Assembly (NCBI GenBank): GCA_018267005.1
Contig: JAFDZK010000006.1
Span: 1-36,923, forward strand
Source of the DNA: Bacteroidota bacterium
Lineage (GTDB): Bacteria; Bacteroidota; Bacteroidia; Sphingobacteriales; Sphingobacteriaceae
Reading direction: 5' to 3'
Length of the DNA: 36,923 nt
Below, one piece after another: positions 26,815-34,180 of the stretch (position 1 is the stretch's first letter; each line of letters opens with the position of its first letter). The notes beneath the pieces were generated by a model. It had not been told where the DNA came from, searched no databases, and worked only from the letters and a program-made list of their open reading frames with translations. A program made the translations under genes and the position numbers.

Positions 26815-28089
26815 ATGAACATCCTGCTCCTCGGTTCGGGCGGAAGGGAAAGCGCCTTCGCCTGGAAGATATCGCAAAGTCCAAAATGCGGCAAGCTTTT
26901 TATTGCTCCCGGCAATGCCGGAACCACCCAATATGGGCAGAATGTGAATATTAAGGTAACCGATTTTGCAGGAATCGGGGAATTTGCATTAGAAAACAAT
27001 ATCGGCCTGGTACTTGTAGGCCCTGAAGAGCCGCTGGTAAAAGGCATCCACGATTTTTTCCTGGGCGACGAAAAGCTGAAGCATATACCGGTTATCGGCC
27101 CGCAAAAGGAAGGCGCGCAATTAGAGGGCAGCAAGGATTTTTCCAAAGCATTTATGCAGCGGCACAATATTCCGGCCGCTGCTTCCAAAACCTTTACACG
27201 CGACACTTTGCAGGCAGGATTTGAATACCTGGCCACGGCAGGATTACCTGTCGTGCTGAAAGCGGACGGCCTGGCAGCGGGAAAGGGCGTACTCATCTGC
27301 CTGACGCTGGAAGAAGCTCAATTGGAGCTTGCTGAAATGCTGACCAACGCCAAATTCGGCGATGCGAGCTCGAAAGTGGTCGTTGAGCAGTTTTTGCAGG
27401 GCATCGAGCTGTCGGTTTTTGTGATGACGGACGGCGAGCATTATAAAATTTTGCCGGAAGCCAAGGACTATAAACGCATAGGCGAGGGTGATACCGGCCT
27501 GAACACCGGCGGTATGGGCTCGGTTTCGCCCGTACCTTTTGCAGACGCGGCCTTTATGAAAAAGGTGGAAGAGCGCGTTATTATTCCGACTGTTGAAGGC
27601 TTAAAAAAAGAAAACATTCCCTACAAAGGATTTATCTTCATAGGATTGATGAACTGCAACGGAGAACCCTACGTGATCGAGTACAACTGCCGTATGGGCG
27701 ATCCCGAAACTGAAAGCGTAATGCGCAGGATAAATTCAGATTTCGTAGATCTGTTGCAAGGCGTTGCCGAAGGATCTCTGGATAAAAAAGAATTAACCAT
27801 TTCGGCTAAAACAGCGGCGACCGTCGTTATCGTTGCTGGCGGCTACCCCGGCGAATACCTGAAAAACAGGGTAATCACAGGGATCGAGAATGTGCACGAA
27901 TCCATCGTTTTCCATGCAGGAACTTCAATGCAGGGTGAAGATATTATCACAACCGGCGGCCGCGTGCTTGCCGTAACCACCTTACAGGATAACCTCTTTA
28001 ACGCATTGCAGCAAGCTACAGCAGACGCCAGCCGCATTTACTGGGACGGCATGTATTTCCGCAGGGATATTGGGTTTGATTTGCTATAA
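26815..28089 (+). CDS. purD: Phosphoribosylamine--glycine ligase
   Basis: 424 aa from ATG 26815, which gives the exact family opening MNILLLGSGGRESAFAWK; an upstream frame start at 26704 only reads through repeats. The enzyme joins glycine to phosphoribosylamine with ATP, step two of purine synthesis. ATP-grasp elements are visible: LPVVLKADGLAAGKGV (about 145-160), VVVEQFLQGIELSVF (about 190-204), TGGMGSVSP (about 229-237), and EYNCRMGDPETES (about 290-302) with the metal ligands. It is a single gene, not fused to other pur genes, and no other pur gene is next to it. Confidence 0.96.
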   Translation: MNILLLGSGGRESAFAWKISQSPKCGKLFIAPGNAGTTQYGQNVNIKVTDFAGIGEFALENNIGLVLVGPEEPLVKGIHDFFLGDEKLKHIPVIGPQKEGAQLEGSKDFSKAFMQRHNIPAAASKTFTRDTLQAGFEYLATAGLPVVLKADGLAAGKGVLICLTLEEAQLELAEMLTNAKFGDASSKVVVEQFLQGIELSVFVMTDGEHYKILPEAKDYKRIGEGDTGLNTGGMGSVSPVPFADAAFMKKVEERVIIPTVEGLKKENIPYKGFIFIGLMNCNGEPYVIEYNCRMGDPETESVMRRINSDFVDLLQGVAEGSLDKKELTISAKTAATVVIVAGGYPGEYLKNRVITGIENVHESIVFHAGTSMQGEDIITTGGRVLAVTTLQDNLFNALQQATADASRIYWDGMYFRRDIGFDLL

Positions 28090-28123
28090 TGGTACAGAAG
28101 ATTGGGCAATCGGAAGAAAGAAA

Positions 28124-28530
28124 TCAGACGAAAGGATTGATTATCCTTAGCTTTTTCTCAATCAAGTGATTGTGCGTCATATCTTCTGAGTAAAGAATGC
28201 CACAATTTGACGACAGAGCTGCTGATATGATCAGGCTATCATAAAAGGAATATCCGTATTTTTCTGCGATTTTGCAGGCCTCAGAGATTGACAATTCGTT
28301 GTTTCTGAAAATGTTAAAATTATTTGTGCACTCCGATAAGACCTCGCCTACCTGTCGCCAGCTAACTTTAAATTTTTATTCAGAACATTAGCCAACTCCT
28401 GTAAAACCTGAGTGCTAATAAAAATTTGACCGCCAGAAAGAATATTACGTGCCAGCGCTTGCTTGCCCGGTTCAGTAAAGGAATACGTGTATATTAAAAC
28501 ATTTGTATCAAGAAAAGCACCACCGTTCAT
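28124..28530 (-). pseudogene. PIN-domain toxin (VapC-like) with a -1 frame break
   Basis: From ATG 28530 the frame reads FLDTNVLIYTYS (first PIN aspartate) and STQVLQELANVLNK (the Glu), then meets TAG at 28350-28348. In the -1 frame the homology resumes as KVSWRQVGEVLSE, KYGYSFYDSLIISAAL (second Asp) and ILYSEDM (last acidic group) down to the stop at 28124, giving about 135 aa, the normal VapC length. The break falls in AAAAATTTA (28377-28369), so one A is missing or ribosomes shift. PIN toxins are RNases. It overlaps the antitoxin gene by 23 bp. Confidence 0.85.
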
Positions 28531-28723
28531 TTGCTTCGTCACGGTTAAAGCGATAATTTAGGGTGTCAATTTTCAGTGCGTTAAATGTGCAGTTTGATTT
28601 ATCTGTTGCTTTCGTACTTTCATCCAAAGCAAACGCAATAACTTCTACCGTCTTACCAATGTATTCATCGGGAACCGAAACAGAAACGATATTTTTGTCA
28701 GGAACAATCACCTCTCTAATCAT
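28508..28723 (-). CDS. Antitoxin-like partner of the PIN toxin
   Basis: 71 aa from ATG 28723. An in-frame ATG at 28738 is less likely because 28723 gives MIREVIVPDKNIVSVSVPDEYIGK, the opening usual in small Bacteroidota proteins found before PIN genes. The N-terminal half is a beta-rich dimer-like segment (swapped-hairpin style), the C-terminal half (TLNYRFNRDEANE) would contact the toxin. It overlaps the toxin start by 23 bp. The pair is VapBC-like, but the exact antitoxin family is not clear. Confidence 0.7.
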   Translation of the reverse strand: MIREVIVPDKNIVSVSVPDEYIGKTVEVIAFALDESTKATDKSNCTFNALKIDTLNYRFNRDEANERWCFS

Positions 28724-28744
28724 ACTATAAAGATACAAATAAAT

Positions 28745-28790
28745 GATAAAGTCCGGAACTTGGAAAGTCCGGAAGTCCTAAAGACCAATC
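28745..28790. repeat. AAGTCCGGA word repeat
   Basis: The spacer repeats AAGTCCGGA at about 28751 and 28767 with related words, another member of the intergenic word-repeat class. It lies between the TlpA-like stop (28817) and the antitoxin start (28723). Confidence 0.5.
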
Positions 28791-28816
28791 CCGTTTCTTT
28801 CGGCCTCTCAGATTAA

Positions 28817-29962
28817 TTACTTGCTTTTCTCTATGGCCGGCTTTCCAAATATCTCAGTCAGCTTATTCTCCAGATCGAAGCCCATCAGGTTATGGGCGAT
28901 GATCTTGCCGTTGGGATCGATCAGGAAGTTTTGGGGAATGGCACGAACCGCATATAATCCGGCCACCTTGCTATTCCAGAATTGCAGGTCAGAGACCTGA
29001 TTCCACGTCAATCCATCCTTGTGGATCGCATCCAGCCATCTTTTTTTGCCGTTCGGCCGGTCGAGTGAAACGCCGAGTATTGTAAAGTTTTTGTCTTTGA
29101 ACAAATTATAATTCCGCACCACGCTTGGGTTCTCCCTGCGGCAGGGGCCGCACCATGACGCCCAAAAGTCGATCAACACATATTTTCCGCGGAAGGATGA
29201 AAGACTGATCATTTTACCGCTGGTATCGGCTTCGGTAAACTCAGGCGCCATTGCACCGATGGCCACAGCCTTCAGCTTGGGCAACCTTTCGTCAAAGGCT
29301 TTGCCGGCTGCCGAGCCCTTCACCTCATTCGACAAGCTATTGTATAACGGGGCTATATCGGCATAGTCTGAATAATAGGCAAACATTTCCAGCGCGTTAA
29401 GGCTGATATATGAGTCCGGGTTCTCCTGTATGAACTTTTTGTACGCCGCCATCTCTTTTGCTTCGGCAGCTTTTTCAGCATCAAATATTTCGTGCTGAAA
29501 CGCCGGTGAATTCTTCTGCTCATCAGTGGCGTTCTTCTTTTTTGTATCTATTGCATCCTCCTCGGCATTGATAGGCTTCATGACCGCATCGTACCGGATG
29601 TTATCCTGGTTAGTTCTCGGTCCGTCGACGCGGGCCGTCATTACCGAATCTTTCCCATTAACATTGATAACACCCTTTTCGAGGTAGATCGACTTATAAT
29701 CCTTGTAGTTGGCTCCTGAACCTTTAATATTCAGCACCAGGTAAGCGCTCACCGGCTCGTCGTCTACATTTCCTTCGAAGAAAAATTTACCGTCTTTTAG
29801 CGTCACTGAGTCGGTAACAACCTTTCCCTTTCTTTCGAATTGGAGATACATTTTAGCGGGAGCGTTGTAAGAGCCAACGGTGCCCTGAACGGTGTATTTG
29901 CCGCCCTGTGCGAACGCCATTGCAGGTAAGTATGCCATGGCTGCCAAAAGCAATCTTTTCAT
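28817..29962 (-). CDS. TlpA-like thiol-disulfide oxidoreductase with N-terminal DUF4369 domain (copy 1)
   Basis: 381 aa with a signal peptide (1-19). A beta-rich DUF4369 domain covers about 20-130, a helical linker about 130-235 and a TlpA/AhpC-type thioredoxin domain about 237-375. The redox motif is WCGPC (Cys271, Cys274), and the cis-proline loop is AIPQNFLIDPNG. It acts outside the cytoplasm, probably reducing disulfides in cytochrome c or envelope proteins; the partner is unknown. It follows a close paralogue by 52 bp, and both appear to be transcribed with the arginase-like gene. Confidence 0.9.
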   Translation of the reverse strand: MKRLLLAAMAYLPAMAFAQGGKYTVQGTVGSYNAPAKMYLQFERKGKVVTDSVTLKDGKFFFEGNVDDEPVSAYLVLNIKGSGANYKDYKSIYLEKGVINVNGKDSVMTARVDGPRTNQDNIRYDAVMKPINAEEDAIDTKKKNATDEQKNSPAFQHEIFDAEKAAEAKEMAAYKKFIQENPDSYISLNALEMFAYYSDYADIAPLYNSLSNEVKGSAAGKAFDERLPKLKAVAIGAMAPEFTEADTSGKMISLSSFRGKYVLIDFWASWCGPCRRENPSVVRNYNLFKDKNFTILGVSLDRPNGKKRWLDAIHKDGLTWNQVSDLQFWNSKVAGLYAVRAIPQNFLIDPNGKIIAHNLMGFDLENKLTEIFGKPAIEKSK

Positions 29963-30014
29963 GCGTTTCTTTATTGAGAATTCAATAATAGCGATTTATC
30001 CGGGAATCTCGGCG

Positions 30015-31154
30015 TTATTTCCCGAGAACTTCTTGCAATTTCGTTTCCAGGTCGTCGCCGCGAAGGTCCTCGGCGATGATCTTTCCTGCCGGGTCTATCA
30101 GGAAGTTTTTTGGTATACTTTGTACGAAATAAAGCTGCGCTACCGCGTTATTCCAGAATTTCAGATCCGAGAGCTGGGTCCAAGTCAGGTGATCCCTGCG
30201 TATGGCATTGAGCCAGTTGAATGCCCCGTCCGAACGATCGAGAGAAATGCCTACAATGGTAAAATTTTTATCCTTAAACTTGTTGTAAACCCTTACCACA
30301 TTTGGGTTTTCCTGCCGGCAGGGTCCGCACCACGAGGCCCAGAAGTCGAGCAACACATATTTGCCCCTGAACGATGACAGCCGAACCGGGTGTCCAAGCG
30401 TGTCTGCCTGTTCAAAATCGGGCGCCATAGCGCCGATAGCAACGGTTTTCATTTTTTCCAGTTCGTCGCGCAATATCCTGGCAGTTTCGGTATCCTGTAT
30501 TTCTTTTGTTAAGCCATCCAGCAGCGGCAGTATCTCGTTCGGGTCGGGCGTGGGGCCATCCAGGCTGCCAAGGGTGAGCAAGCTTAAATAACTATCCGGG
30601 TGGCTAATGATAAAATCTTTCAGCCGCTGATGGTATTCGTTTTGAATGATCTTCAGCTTGGCCTGCATCCGGTTCTGCCTGTCGGCGCTGTTTGAATTGC
30701 TCGTATCGGTGCTTTTTAATTCGTCGGTCATCATCGCCGTGGTTTTGGCGCTTGCATCGTTACCTATAGCCTGCAACTGCTTATATTGATCATTTATCGG
30801 CGAGTCCTTGATCGTGGCCTTGTATGCCGAATCAGGGCTTGTAATATTGATAATGCCTTTGTCGAGATAAAACACCAACTTATCAGCGGTTCTCATATCG
30901 AGCTTTTGGGCTCCAACATTCTGGTGATCCACAATCAGCGCGGCGGCTGTCGGATAGATCAGGTCGCCTTTAAATTCAAAGCTTCCATTGACGATCTGGG
31001 CTGAATCCAATACCTTATTCGAGCCTAACTGGTAAGCCATGTACACTTTAGCATTCACGTTGCCGAACTTGCCCGTAACCGTAAAAGGCTGGGGCACCTG
31101 CGCCATGGTCAATAATGGCAGCACGAGCAATAAACCAACAAACAACTTCTTCAT
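30015..31154 (-). CDS. TlpA-like thiol-disulfide oxidoreductase with N-terminal DUF4369 domain (copy 2)
   Basis: 379 aa with a signal peptide (1-19, ...LTMAQ), DUF4369 domain (about 22-125), helical linker and thioredoxin domain (about 240-375). The redox motif is WCGPC (Cys276, Cys279) and the cis-proline loop SIPKNFLIDPAG. The thioredoxin halves of this and copy 1 are far more alike than their N-terminal halves, which suggests an old tandem duplication with divergence of the partner-binding part. It lies 49 bp after the arginase-like gene and 52 bp before copy 1. Confidence 0.9.
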   Translation of the reverse strand: MKKLFVGLLLVLPLLTMAQVPQPFTVTGKFGNVNAKVYMAYQLGSNKVLDSAQIVNGSFEFKGDLIYPTAAALIVDHQNVGAQKLDMRTADKLVFYLDKGIINITSPDSAYKATIKDSPINDQYKQLQAIGNDASAKTTAMMTDELKSTDTSNSNSADRQNRMQAKLKIIQNEYHQRLKDFIISHPDSYLSLLTLGSLDGPTPDPNEILPLLDGLTKEIQDTETARILRDELEKMKTVAIGAMAPDFEQADTLGHPVRLSSFRGKYVLLDFWASWCGPCRQENPNVVRVYNKFKDKNFTIVGISLDRSDGAFNWLNAIRRDHLTWTQLSDLKFWNNAVAQLYFVQSIPKNFLIDPAGKIIAEDLRGDDLETKLQEVLGK

Positions 31155-31203
31155 CCTATATCTTTATGCGTTTCCTAAACGATTTTTTATTCAACTAATT
31201 GCG

Positions 31204-32385
31204 TTAACTAAGTTTTTGATAGGTGCGCCACCACAGATCGGGCATTTCGCCTGCGACCGCAGTTTTATAATCGTCGTAACGGCAGGGCACCAGGTGAAAA
31301 CGCTCGTTCATCGAACCGCCTGCGGGATACGGCACCTGCATCCACCAGCGATCGGATTTTTTGCTCTTTACAAATACGAGCTCATGATCATCATGCTTCA
31401 GGCTGGTTTTGTAAATCAGGTATTGGGACTTGGGATTGAGCGGAAAATCTTTTTTCCGATTGTAAAAGCCGTCGATAAAATACCATATGATCTGGGCCAT
31501 TAAGGTTGCCGTCTGGCCGTTGCTATCATAAGCCGGGTTAAATTCGTAAAAGCCTATAGAGCTCAATTTGTCGTTAAAACCGGCATACCGGGCAATCTGG
31601 CAGGCTTCCTCGCCATAAAATCCGTTCGGGCCCGCGTTGGCATTTCCCATGGCGTCGGACGACCGGACTACGCCAATATCGAAGCTGATCATGCTGGCAT
31701 TGCGGATAACCGGTTCCGCTACCGTTACCTGTCCGCTGATCTCGCCCAGGCGATGCACGTCAAAATATAACTTATCCATTACCCGCAAGCTTTCGTTGCT
31801 GGTAAAATAAGTTTGATAACCCAGGTTGCTGTAGTTGAACAGGTAATTGGGCTCATGGAGAAATATTTTGTTCAGATACGACGCTGACGTCGTTTCGGTA
31901 GTATCTATATAACCGTCGTCTTCCAGGTCAAACCGCGGATCGATCACTACCAGGTCGACTTTTTGGTCAAGATCTTCATAGGCCATATACTGTGCATACG
32001 TGATATCCTGCCCCCCGCCGATGATCATCGGGAAAATATTTTTCCTGATCAATTCATTCACCACTGTCTTTACCGCGAAATACGTATCGGTAATACTGGC
32101 TCCCTGCCGGATATTGCCCAGGTCGGCGATTTTAGTTTTATACCCGCCCTCGAAAAGCTGGTATAGCTTTTCGCGAATATGATCGGGCGCCAGGGCGCAG
32201 CCGGCGTTATTTACTGCATTGCGGTCGTCCTGCACACCTATTATCGCTATGTCTGTGGGCTGTTCCAGGTCGGGAAAATCCACGGAATGATGCACGATCT
32301 TTTCACCCAGATGGCTGCTGTAATAGCCGTTCCTTGGGGCGATCCTGTCCAGGTCGATGGGTGTGAAAAAATCGGATAACGACAT
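31204..32385 (-). CDS. Arginase/formimidoylglutamase-fold protein lacking metal ligands
   Basis: 393 aa from ATG 32385; the longer frame to 32499 translates an intergenic repeat. The ureohydrolase fold is clear from the three signatures, but each has lost ligands of the binuclear manganese site: GGGQD (Gln126 for His), DPRFD (149-153, Arg151 for His) and SFDIG (234-238, Gly238 for Asp). Databases would name it formimidoylglutamase or arginase, yet catalysis by the usual mechanism is not expected. The C-terminal 100 residues (YKTSLKHDDHELVFVKSKKSDRWWMQV) are an extra domain absent from arginases. Function unknown. It probably heads an operon with the two TlpA-like genes. Confidence 0.85.
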   Translation of the reverse strand: MSLSDFFTPIDLDRIAPRNGYYSSHLGEKIVHHSVDFPDLEQPTDIAIIGVQDDRNAVNNAGCALAPDHIREKLYQLFEGGYKTKIADLGNIRQGASITDTYFAVKTVVNELIRKNIFPMIIGGGQDITYAQYMAYEDLDQKVDLVVIDPRFDLEDDGYIDTTETTSASYLNKIFLHEPNYLFNYSNLGYQTYFTSNESLRVMDKLYFDVHRLGEISGQVTVAEPVIRNASMISFDIGVVRSSDAMGNANAGPNGFYGEEACQIARYAGFNDKLSSIGFYEFNPAYDSNGQTATLMAQIIWYFIDGFYNRKKDFPLNPKSQYLIYKTSLKHDDHELVFVKSKKSDRWWMQVPYPAGGSMNERFHLVPCRYDDYKTAVAGEMPDLWWRTYQKLS

Positions 32386-32388
32386 TCT

Positions 32389-32520
32389 TAATTGCAAATA
32401 TGCAGATGTGCGAATATGCAGATTTTTTGTTTCACAGGGAATTTTATTGAAGACCATTTGCATACCTGCACATTTGCACATCTGCACATCAATCCGCACA
32501 TTTGCGCAATCAGCACATTA
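32389..32520. repeat. GCACATTTGCACATCTG word repeats forming an imperfect inverted repeat
   Basis: Left arm about 32391-32424 and right arm about 32456-32510 consist of TGCA(C/T)ATTTGCA and GCACATCTGCA words in opposite orientation, with an A/T-rich centre. They fill the divergent spacer of the genes starting at 32385 (-) and 32524 (+). Words such as CATATTTG and CACATTTG differ from the -7 box TAnnTTTG at one base. Confidence 0.7.
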
Positions 32521-32523
32521 AAA

Positions 32524-33492
32524 ATGATCCTGGTTACAGGCGCAACAGGTTTTCTCGGTTCCGAAGTAGCAAAGCAACTGGCGCAGCAGGGCCATCATAT
32601 CCGATGCATTAAGCGGAATACTTCAATCATTCCGCAATTGCTAAAGCCGTTCAACAGTAATATCGAATGGGTTGAAGCCGATCTGCTCGACCTGTTTTCC
32701 CTTGAAAATGCGCTTCAGGGCATAAAGTACGTGTATAATTGCGCTGCCTGGGTATCGCTGCGTGAGGCCGACAAGCAACCAATGATCTATACCAATGTGA
32801 ACGGCACGGCCAACCTGGCCAACCTTTGTTTACAAAACGGGTGCAGGCTGGTACATGTAAGCTCGGTAGCCGCTGTGGGGAATGCCAAACCGGGCGAATT
32901 AACCAGCGAAAGGGATTACCTCGATCCCACCACCGAAGACGACGGTTATGCCATATCAAAATTAGAGAGCGAAATGGAGGTTTGGCGGGGCATCGCTGAA
33001 GGGCTGGATGCGGTCATCGTTAATCCTTCCATTATTATCGGGCCGGGCACCGGCACCGGGGGCAGCGGCGCATTGTTCGAAACAGTACGCAACGGACTTA
33101 AATTTTATACCGGGGGCAGCATGGGTTTTGTTGACGTGGAAGATGTTGCCAAATGCATGATCGCTTTAATGGAAAGCAATATTTCGGGCGAGCGCTTTAT
33201 CATCAATGCCGAAAACCGGTCGTACAAGGATATCACCACTGAAATAGCCAAGGATTTTGGCAAGAAGCCTCCGACATTTTTGGCCAAACCCTGGATGATG
33301 GGCCTGGCCTGGCGGTCAGCTAAACTGGCTTCGGCTTTTACGCGCAAACCACCTGCCATCGACAAGGTTTCGGCAAAGGCCGCATCGCACGAAAGAAATT
33401 TTGACAACAGCAAGATTCGGAAAGCCATTAATTTCACATTCAAACCGCTTGACCGATCGGTTAGGGAAGTTTGTGAAGCCTTAAGCAACTGA
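32524..33492 (+). CDS. NAD-dependent epimerase/dehydratase family protein (extended SDR)
   Basis: 322 aa from ATG 32524, chosen because the family opening MILVTGATGFLGSEVAKQL starts here and the upstream frame is repeat sequence. The NAD-binding GxxGxxG is residues 6-12. The catalytic set is Ser in HVSSVAAVG (about 118-126) and YAISK (about 142-146). The C-terminal part resembles the dihydroflavonol 4-reductase-like group (NPSIIIGPG). The substrate, perhaps a sugar nucleotide or a sterol-like ketone, cannot be read. Confidence 0.88.
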   Translation: MILVTGATGFLGSEVAKQLAQQGHHIRCIKRNTSIIPQLLKPFNSNIEWVEADLLDLFSLENALQGIKYVYNCAAWVSLREADKQPMIYTNVNGTANLANLCLQNGCRLVHVSSVAAVGNAKPGELTSERDYLDPTTEDDGYAISKLESEMEVWRGIAEGLDAVIVNPSIIIGPGTGTGGSGALFETVRNGLKFYTGGSMGFVDVEDVAKCMIALMESNISGERFIINAENRSYKDITTEIAKDFGKKPPTFLAKPWMMGLAWRSAKLASAFTRKPPAIDKVSAKAASHERNFDNSKIRKAINFTFKPLDRSVREVCEALSN

Positions 33493-33528
33493 TTTCAAAC
33501 TAAATCTTACTAATTTCGTTCTCCGGTC

Positions 33529-33990
33529 ATGAAAAAGCTACTGCTGTTCGGTCTGCTGATTTGTTCTGCTTGCGTTTATTCAGCTCAGCAGAGCGATGCC
33601 AACCATGCGGCTGAGCAATATATCCGTGAAAATCTCGACCCCAAAGGGCTGCAATCTATTGCGTTTTCACCGCTCGAGGTACACCGCTACGCTACCGCGC
33701 TCGATTCCTCGCTTAACTATGCGCATGTCAGCAGTGACGATAAGAAAAAGATGGAAAAATATGTGGACAGCGAGAATTATCAACGCCCCGACCTTCAGCC
33801 CGGCAACGAACGGGACCTCTACAACATCGAACATCATAAACTTACGTACTACACGCTCGATTACTCCTTCCGTATCGATTCACAGGGCCACAAAAAACTA
33901 AAACGATACCATTTTGAGCTGGACACTGTTTTTAACGTTATTAAAGCGACCGATATTACCTACGGCAGGGATACTCAAACGGAGCATTAA
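33529..33990 (+). CDS. Small secreted protein of unknown function
   Basis: 153 aa with a signal peptide (1-19, CVYSAQ). The mature part is polar with alternating helices and strands (AEQYIRENLDPKGL, LTYYTLDYSFRIDSQG, KLKRYHFELDTVFNVI), resembling small Bacteroidota periplasmic proteins; no family is recognised. It starts 36 bp after the epimerase stop and is probably co-transcribed. A strong terminator follows at 34147. Confidence 0.68.
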   Translation: MKKLLLFGLLICSACVYSAQQSDANHAAEQYIRENLDPKGLQSIAFSPLEVHRYATALDSSLNYAHVSSDDKKKMEKYVDSENYQRPDLQPGNERDLYNIEHHKLTYYTLDYSFRIDSQGHKKLKRYHFELDTVFNVIKATDITYGRDTQTEH

Positions 33991-34146
33991 CGGCATCACG
34001 CGACTTGCGCCGGCCACCGAACCTCTCTGAATGTTGATATGTTAGTATTATTCTATTGAACGGCGTTAAATACCACTTTAACTTTATGTTAATCAGTTAT
34101 ATGGTTACTATCCTATAAGTTTTTGTTTGGTTTGGTTAAATTTCGG

Positions 34147-34180
34147 ATTAGTCAGGTAGTGCGGCCTGGCTAATTTTTTT
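34147..34180 (+). terminator. Rho-independent terminator
   Basis: ATTAGTCAGG (34147-34156) pairs with CCTGGCTAAT (34165-34174) in a 10-bp stem with one G-T pair and an 8-nt loop, followed at once by a run of T. It would end plus-strand transcription of the epimerase operon just before the convergent stop at 34179. The spacer 33991-34146 holds no gene. Confidence 0.85.

Noticed and set aside
32386..32499. N-terminal extension of the arginase-like protein
   Set aside because: Same repeat read on the other strand; the family opening is MSLSDFFTP at 32385.
32392..32523. N-terminal extension of the epimerase
   Set aside because: The extra 44 codons translate the GCACATTTGC repeat; the family starts at MILVTGATG (32524).
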